A program made the translations under genes and the position numbers. Shown one piece after another: positions 57,517 through 64,000 of a DNA stretch of 64,000 nucleotides. Source of the stretch: Macropodus opercularis (taxonomy: Eukaryota; Chordata; Actinopteri; Anabantiformes; Osphronemidae); NCBI GenBank assembly GCA_030770545.1, contig CM061098.1, forward strand, positions 7,148,001-7,212,000. Reading direction: 5' to 3'. Every line of letters begins with the position of its first letter. Positions within the stretch are counted from its first letter, which is position 1. The notes beneath the pieces were generated by a model. It was not told where the DNA came from, made no database searches, and worked only from the letters and a program-made list of their open reading frames with translations.

Positions 57517-60500
57517 CTGTCACAGGGTAACAAACATCGGCATCATCATTAAAACCATTACCAACCACCAGTTTACCAAATGCAGAATTACCATCCACGG
57601 ATACGCTCTGCATATTATATAAAGTTTCTGCACTTTTTATTTTTATATTTTATAAAGCATTTACATGGTAGTGGGAAGTCATTTTCTATCATGGTGTTTC
57701 CTTTTACTCAACACTAAATTAGCCTCTCCTGGAATGTTGTGTCATACCATGACTGAACAAATGCATTCATGCTTTCAGTCTCTCCAGATCCCAATCTCCT
57801 GTACACAAACACTCACCATTCAAAATGAGTGCTGTGACAAGGACATGACCCCTCATCAACCTACCTCCCACAATTATGGCGGATTATGTTAAATTGAGCA
57901 TCTGTCCAAACTGCAAGCACCACTGCTGAACCCAGGTTTTGGAGGCTCCATTAACATCATACCCAACATAGCAAGAAGATCAGACAACAATCTAAACAGA
58001 CGTTTTAAATAACTCTGTAACTTATATGGGTGTGTACAGACATGAGTAATGAGCCCTGTAATAAGTCCTACCTCTAAAGCAATCTGAGCAGCCAGACTGA
58101 GGAGATTAGAAGAGGCATCCTCAGACACAAGTAGTGTGTCCTCACTGGAAACAGGAATCTTGGCCAGAAGTCCCATCGCATTCACTGCCTCTGCAGCTGG
58201 TACAAATACAAATACAAATACACAACCTCATTACCACAAAGAATATTATGAAATATTTCTGAAACTGCAACACTACTACCAAATGTGCCATATACTGTAC
58301 ATGAATCACACAACTACCTTTCTTCACATTGTTCTCCTGTACTGCAATCTTGTAAACACTGAACTGAGTGAAAATGCTGTCAGGATCGCATCTCTGCGCT
58401 TCTTTAATTGCATCTTTGGCCTGAAAATGGTTTCATGTACACGTAAACAGACATTATATACATAAAGAGGGAAAATGCATCTGCAACTGTGACTAGTTAT
58501 TACATGGCACAAGTCCTGACACACAACAGTCATTGCAGCCACTGCAAACATTAATTTCTCTGACTTGCCATAACGGCTAAAGCTGTCTTACCTTTTCCAA
58601 TTGCTGAAGTTGCAGGAAACAGGAAGCTCTGTTCCTCTGTAGTTTGGCTAGGTTAGGATCCATTTGGCCTGCCTTAAAGAAGCTCAGGGAGAAGCTGTAC
58701 CACTGTAGGGCTTCAGCATAGTTCTGGTTCTGAAAGTACACATGAAAATTAATTATAGAAATAATTACCCTGTAGAGATTTAACCCTCCAGACTATTTTA
58801 AACCAAGGTGAAGTCACAATGAGGAATGAGGAGCTAGTTCTAAGGTTAGTGCCATTTGCAAAGACAAGGACTTCTGGAGAAACATGTGTTTGTCTGTACA
58901 GAAAACCAGAGCAAATTTACACACAAACTCACAAACACAGACTGTCACACAATGCTATTAAGAATTGTTTGTAATTAATACTACTGCCTATACATAGTGT
59001 TATGTGTATTAATATGTATAGTACACAACATAATATTCTGTATATTAAGTTTTATAACGTACATAAAAAGCTTGTTTAACGAACCTCAAAGTGTTTCGAC
59101 GCTTTATCCCACAGTATCACATGTAGCCTTGTGAGGGCCTGTGGAGTCAGCTGTTTTCCTGTATAGTGGCCTGTGTGGGTATGAGCAATTATACTAATAC
59201 AGCAGTATTAAAGTGCATTGTGTCCATTACTAAGAAAGTAATCTTTCATTTTTATTCATATCTGTCTTGTTCTAGCAATTAAATGAAACAAATACAGTAC
59301 CAGTGATAATGTCCTCTATCTTTTGTTTGCACAACAGCTCCTTGCCTCTCTGGAGTAGTAGCTCAATGTGAAGGACAAGAGCATTTCCCAGGTCAGGGGA
59401 TGAGTCAAAGTGACGGCATACACATCTCAAATGCTCAAATGCCAGTGTTTCTCTAGTGAAATTCAAAACATACATTATTCAAAGCTGGATTTTATACTAG
59501 TTAAAGTACATGTCTATGTCAATGTAAGGGTATGCATACAAGCAAGTTTTTACCTGTCTTCAGACATGAGCAGTTTCACTGTATTTACACACACGTCAAG
59601 AGAAACTGCAGACTCTAACATCTCATTAAGTCCTGAAAACATACTTTTATGACATACTTTTAAATGTGCAGTTTTAAGTCAGCTTCAGCCACACATAGAC
59701 ACCCATTAACAGTACACAGACACTTTTCTACAGCTGAAGGCAGCCGCGTTACCAGAGCACCAGACCTGACATGTAAAAGCAAAGGGTGTAGTTACATCGC
59801 CACAGAGACTATTTCTGCAGTTATAAACTCCCAAAAAACGTTTTAAGTTTCAACAAGCCAACTGTTTTCTAGTCGTTGAATTATGCTGAAACCTACTTCT
59901 CTCTTCTAACCTCTCAGCCACTGATGTCCCACCGTTGCCTGTTAATCAAGATCTGTATTAATAATTCAGGGAGGCCTGATAATAACTAACCTGCTCTGAT
60001 ATGATCATCGGAGGCCCCAGATCTCAAGAGTACTCTGATCTTTAAGTACAGCCCAGAGACACTAGCACATTCCTTACAAATTGCACAATGCAATTAGTTA
60101 CAGAGGATGACAGATGTATCGTAGGTGGATTGTTCAAAATGAATCGATAAATTCCATTGTAGAAATATTTTTCTCATATCCTACCTTGTTGGCTAACTCG
60201 ACAGCACTAAGTGCTTTCTCATGAAACCTTTGACAATCCCACTCAAAATAAACAGTGGCAAGAAGACGTAACACCTTGGCCTAGTGAGGAAGATTTGATA
60301 CAATAATGTTTTACCATATGCTTGTATATCAAAACCATAACTTACCTGTCTAACTGTCTTACCTTGATTTCAGGTTGAGGTGCATACTTTACATTCATTT
60401 TCCCAATGTCATAGCTTTGGCTAAAAGGAAAGTTCTAAAACTCAGCATTTTTTTCTTAACACGTTTACATGAATCAATTCATTACATTTACCTCAACCAA

Positions 60501-62548
60501 AACGCACTGTCCTCCAACTTTCCCAGATTGTAAGCATCTATTCCAAAGTTGTAGCACATAATGGAGATGTATGCAGTCTGCAGTGATGCAGCATTCACAG
60601 TTAACGTCCCACACACTCTGATAACAATATGTACATGTGCTGTACGTGTAGTAGTAATATATAGTGTGTTGATGCGGATATCAGATGGCTTTTTCTTACA
60701 TCTTTTGGAAGTTGGAGGAGCATGTCTTTACAGCGTTGCATATAGACCACAGCCTCATGGTTATTCCCTTGACTTATGGCCTGTAAAGAAGAAAGATTTG
60801 AATTTTCTATGAAATGTCAGCAAACAATAACATTCCCTATTAGCACAAAATGAGATTTGCCCCCTCATTGTTTCTCGGTTCACATTTTAGCTGTCTCACA
60901 CTTCACACTGCAAGTCTGTCAGAATAGCACTTCCTCAGCTGCCAAATATCACAAGAACAAATATTCACATTGAAGGTGTTGAACGCCACATGCACCACAG
61001 TTTACCGATTCTGCCTGACATGAGAGAATTCGAAGCAGATCCTTCTCCACATCACCCTTGGATAAAATGGCGTCACCTGCTCCACCAGCTCTGGAGGTAA
61101 GCTGGCTATAAAGGGCTTCCAGACTCTGTGAATTTAGTATTTTTATTAATTTGCAAAGCCACTACAGTATCTCTGTTTGGTCAAACTTTTTAGAATGATG
61201 TTTTCAGTGTTCATTGCTTTTCTTCACCTTGACAGCCTGCCTTAAGAAATGATCTGCCATCTGAGGATTTTTGCAGTCCAACCAAGTTCTCCCTGTTTTG
61301 CTGGCCATCTGTAAAGATTAGATTGATAAACGGACCTCGTCCTCTTGGAGTGGCGAGCTCTCACAAAGGTTGCCTATAGTATGACTTGCCAGGATCTGTT
61401 TGCGGATGACGCCCTCTGTTGGATTTTCAGGTTCACAACAGTACAGCAGTGTACATGCTACGTGACGCACTGTCAGGATGGAAAGAGGATTTCACTATGA
61501 CTTGATGTGACTGTAATTGTGTCTATATGCATATCCCTACACTGTGTCGACATTTCAAATAATACGAGTATGAAATGATGAGTATTTCCACGTGTCACAA
61601 TCCCTTAAACTTGCGTTGACATTACATTGTACCTTTGGCTTTCTGAACTTTACTGAGCGTTTCGCCCACACTCTTAGTAACTGCCCAGTTCCACAGCTGG
61701 ACGGCACACTCCTCAAGCTGTAATATGAGTAACATTCAAAACCCACACATTATGCCAGCTTATCACACAAAAAGGGAGACAATTATATATTAGAAAACAA
61801 GATAAATCAATATGATTTTACATTAACTTTAGCAAGATGCATGAGACACTACAAATTTATTTCAAATGTGTAGAAAAAAATGCTGTAGAAATCTGTAAGC
61901 TCACACTGAATATAACAAACCCTCCACTACAGCAACAGCACAGTGAAATAATAGTTTTCTGATTATGAGACTCCCACAGTAACCAGTGTATCTACCTGTT
62001 GATCTGGTATTTTGGGGCAATTATCTGGACCAGAGACTTCAGAGAAGAGTTTCTCTATTACCTCAACATGGTTTCTTAGCGGTTTCTGCAGCAACGTCTC
62101 AGTAAGAACTGAGAATAAAAGCAAATTAAGACATGTTGACATGGCACAAACGCATCAACATCTAAACAGAACCATGCTCGGAATCAAAAGCATCATCTAT
62201 TACATGATATGAATTAAAGTGAACCACACTTCCGAAGATTAAATGACATTTACATTATACAATGACATTTTATGACATTATTCATTAAAAAAGATGAAGA
62301 ACAAACGACAGCCGACTTGGTGTTAGCGTCCATTCACGGGCTGACCTAGCTAGTTAGCCTTAGCTTAGCATAGCAGTGTCGTGAACTGACTGGTGGCTAT
62401 GGCAACGCTAACTAGGTATGAGCTACGAGTGGTAACTAATTCCAGTTCAGCTGTGACGTGTAGATATTTTGGTTACACATTAAACGGTAGTTATCGGCAC
62501 AGAATAAGCGGAATACTTACATCTAACCGTTGACGCAAACTGCTCCAT
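54005..62548 (-). CDS. tex11: Testis-expressed protein 11 (ZIP4/SPO22-like meiosis protein), 29 coding exons
   Basis: Meiotic ZMM-group TPR protein that acts on synapsing chromosomes and promotes crossover formation; in mammals it is X-linked and its loss causes meiotic arrest in males. Exons in transcript order: 62548-62521, 62108-61996, 61717-61633, 61469-61390, 61308-61228, 61125-61006, 60780-60700, 60577-60492, 60420-60363, 60280-60185, 60072-59991, 59632-59554, 59452-59301, 59170-59085, 58729-58592, 58420-58318, 58196-58072, 57516-57431, 56959-56906, 56828-56788, 56702-56625, 56514-56444, 56079-55969, 55754-55682, 55525-55376, 55289-55181, 55079-54959, 54339-54172, 54076-54005. They sum to 2727 nt (908 residues plus TAA), near the mammalian length of roughly 925-940. 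Every phase agrees and no internal stop occurs. Motifs shared with human TEX11 include LWNWAVTKSVG, WLSQSYDIGKMN and LLLLYEFEARAKLNDP. Three introns use GC donors. The gene spans only 8.5 kb. Confidence 0.94.
58072..61125 (-). CDS. tex11: tex11 exons 6-17: TPR superhelix (residues 130-531)
   Basis: Repeated paired helices of the tetratricopeptide type can be picked out: AISQGNNHEAVVYMQRC, CYNFGIDAYNLGKLEDSAFW, RLLATVYFEWDCQRFHEKAL, then HFENQNYAEALQWYSFSL and RASCFLQLQQLEKAKDAIKE. The spacing of about 34-40 residues and the conserved small/aromatic positions fit TPR/Spo22 folds. The last exon of this block has SSNLLSLAAQIALE, like TMLLSLAAQFALE in human TEX11. This region should be the protein-interaction surface for other meiotic factors. 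The introns 58730-59084 and 59633-59990 contain nothing recognisable. Confidence 0.92.
61228..62548 (-). CDS. tex11: tex11 exons 1-5: N-terminal region (residues 1-129)
   Basis: The start ATG lies at 62548-62546 in the context GAACATGG; exon 1 contributes only 28 coding nt (MEQFASTVR) before GT at 62520. Exon 2 encodes FLTETLLQKPLRNHVEVIE; exon 3 the conserved ECAVQLWNWAVTKSVGETL; exon 4 the VRHVACTLL...IRKQIL helix pair; exon 5 MASKTGRTWLDCKNPQMADH. These match the human order LWNWALTKRVG, LRYVACKLL, RRQIL and GWLDC. The splice from exon 4 to 5 uses CTG|GCAAGT. The introns 61718-61995 and 62109-62520 show nothing recognisable. Confidence 0.92.
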
Positions 62549-62640
62549 GTTCGGCCTCTCGCCGCTGAAAAGTGTTTGATTGACGTCACTTCCAAAGGCC
62601 CGCGAAACGAGGATACAAGAGAATTAACTGTAAATATGAG
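62549..62640 (-). promoter_or_regulatory. tex11: tex11 proximal promoter with CRE and ETS-like site
   Basis: A perfect palindromic CRE, TGACGTCA, lies at 62581-62588, 33-40 bp upstream of the ATG. It is directly joined to an ETS-type GGAAGT (minus strand, 62593-62588). CpG-containing sequence (GGCCCGCGAAACG on the + strand) follows just upstream. No TATA box is seen. CRE elements bound by CREM/CREB are typical of male germ-cell promoters, but its use here is inferred. Confidence 0.55.
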
Positions 62641-63874
62641 ATGAACAGACATTCATACCTTATTTATATTAAACTAGCTAGTTCATATTACGCACAATGC
62701 GGTGTCTTATATCATCGCATTACAACTAAGTTAACGCTACAGCTAAAGAGTTAGCCCTTAAACTGGTTAGTCAGTGTAAGGAGGGAACTAGCTAGTTACA
62801 GATGATTAACTGAATATTATAATTAAAGAGATAGTTGTATTCGTATATGTGTAGTTTGCTGGCAGTTCAAATTTGACTAGTTAGATTATTTTTTATTAGA
62901 ACATGAACTAGTTTCTGTTTGGTAGGTTGCTAATAACAAAACCTTAACTTCCCTGGCATCCCATGAATAGTTGCGTATCACTATTTAATATCACAAGTGG
63001 CCTGTAAACAATTAGGCAGTTTTTGCAATAAATTCACCTTTGTTCTTGTTAAGATCTTGCTAAACAAACCTGCAAAATGAGCACATGTCATAGTTACTAT
63101 AGTATTGTTACAGTATCAGTAGCAATATATCCTGAGGTTCTAAGTTTTCACTTGGAGGATTCCTGTCGACCGTCATCTGAATCCTTGTCCTCTTGTGTAA
63201 ACTTGCCAGTAAAACGTGCCCCTCGTCCTGGGTTTTCGTCAGGGCAGGCAGCCAGACGCGACCTACAACGGTGCTGAAGAAAGACTATTTTACTGCTTCA
63301 TTTACCCAAGAAGACTTTGCTATTGGGTCAGACGGAAGTGCACACACTGTGCGTGTAGAAGCGGTTCGACCCCCATAGTGTGTTTTAAACACCACATTCT
63401 AAAATAAAACACTTTAAATCCTCCTCTCAGCTGGTAACTTCCAGCAATTGTTCATCAGTGAGTTTATCTTGTGGTGCAATGGGGTTGTCTCCTTACTGAA
63501 AACCTTAGTGTAAACACACACTGAGAAAACAGTTGCATACCTGATGAGGTGCGATAGCCTGCATTCATACATAGAATTCAATTCAGTCTGCAAAGTGAGC
63601 ATGATTAATTTAGAGACAAGGCAAGACAACATGCCCTTTGATGGAATAAGCAAATGTGTTTGTGATCATTCTTGCCAACTGAGTATGGACGCTACTGAGT
63701 GATTTCAAGAGAGGAAAAGGTTCGTATTGTAAGCTATAGTTACAAATGTTACGTTAGATGTGAACATTTTGAAGCTTGTGAACTGCGTTGATCCTGAATT
63801 CTAGAAAGCACAAGGTCTCTCTGAATTTAACTAAGTTGTTTCCCATGTCCTTATATGTCACTGTCTTCCTACAG
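62641..63874. other. Intergenic region upstream of tex11; no gene seen
   Basis: AT-rich between 62641 and 63100, then a somewhat GC-richer patch near 63165-63370 with a 61-codon open frame (63193-63378) that I do not recognise. An isolated RNA polymerase III B-box-like string (63363-63373) is present but does not form a tRNA. Confidence 0.5.
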
Positions 63875-63987
63875 GGATGGGGCTCGTCACAGACTTGTTT
63901 GCTGTGTGTTAAGCCTCACTGGCAACACACGCACTGCAGATCCAGTCCCCGAAGTGTTGGTTGTTCAGTTCTGGCACAGGCGGAAAG
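63875..63987 (+). CDS. Weak candidate internal exon of an unidentified gene
   Basis: 113-nt segment preceded by a pyrimidine-rich CACTGTCTTCCTACAG and followed by GGAAAG|GTGAGG. One frame reads DGARHRLVCCVLSLTGN and continues open to LVVQFWHRRK; a second frame is also open, so coding potential is not decisive. The product resembles nothing I know, and the segment lies 27 bp from the window's right edge, so no neighbouring exon is visible. It may equally be a 5' UTR exon or chance splice-like sequence. Confidence 0.2.
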
Positions 63988-64000
63988 GTGAGGGCAGGAT

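Noticed and set aside
63324..63373. Possible tRNA or tRNA-derived SINE: perfect B-box GGTTCGACCCC at 63363-63373 with an A-box-like string at 63324-63335
   Set aside because: The T-arm stem does not pair and no acceptor stem can be drawn; the A-box has two mismatches. Probably chance.

Overview
The window looks like nuclear DNA of a ray-finned (teleost) fish. Genes are split by GT-AG introns that are compact compared with mammals, dinucleotide microsatellites are frequent, and the encoded proteins are vertebrate-like. Two genes can be read exon by exon with every splice phase matching. Both were recognised by protein similarity from memory, without a database search.

About 2.6-53.7 kb, + strand: dlg3 (SAP102), a synaptic MAGUK scaffold. 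The canonical form starts at an ATG at 11065 and ends at 50655. Its 19 coding exons add up to 815 residues: a His/Cys-rich N-terminus, PDZ1, PDZ2, PDZ3, SH3-HOOK and a guanylate-kinase-like domain. Around this backbone are further in-frame exons. Two encode the end of an L27-type N-terminus (2620-2705, 5280-5384), whose first half must lie left of the window. The others are an 18-residue I1 exon (28275-28328), a 42-residue PDZ2-PDZ3 linker cassette resembling PSD-93 (33132-33257), two hook exons whose phases make them mutually exclusive (47122-47221 and 47877-47922), and a 14-residue I2 exon (48645-48686). A CpG-rich block with a GC box and a perfect CRE lies inside the intron after PDZ3 (39.26-40.33 kb). 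It looks like an internal promoter, possibly for an SH3-GK form. The 3' UTR is about 3 kb and ends at an AATAAA at 53680.

About 53.8-62.6 kb, - strand: tex11, the meiotic SPO22/ZIP4-like TPR protein. It has 29 coding exons, 2727 nt and 908 residues, and the frame is intact throughout. Three of its 28 introns have GC donors. A perfect CRE next to an ETS-like site lies about 33 bp upstream of the ATG. The two genes converge tail to tail, with poly(A) signals only about 130 bp apart. The same dlg3-tex11 neighbourhood is found on human Xq13.1.

The rest (1-2.6 kb, the large dlg3 introns, and 62.65-64 kb) holds microsatellites and low-complexity DNA but no gene I can support, apart from one weak exon candidate near the right edge (63875-63987). 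I saw no rRNA, tRNA, CRISPR array or intact transposon.
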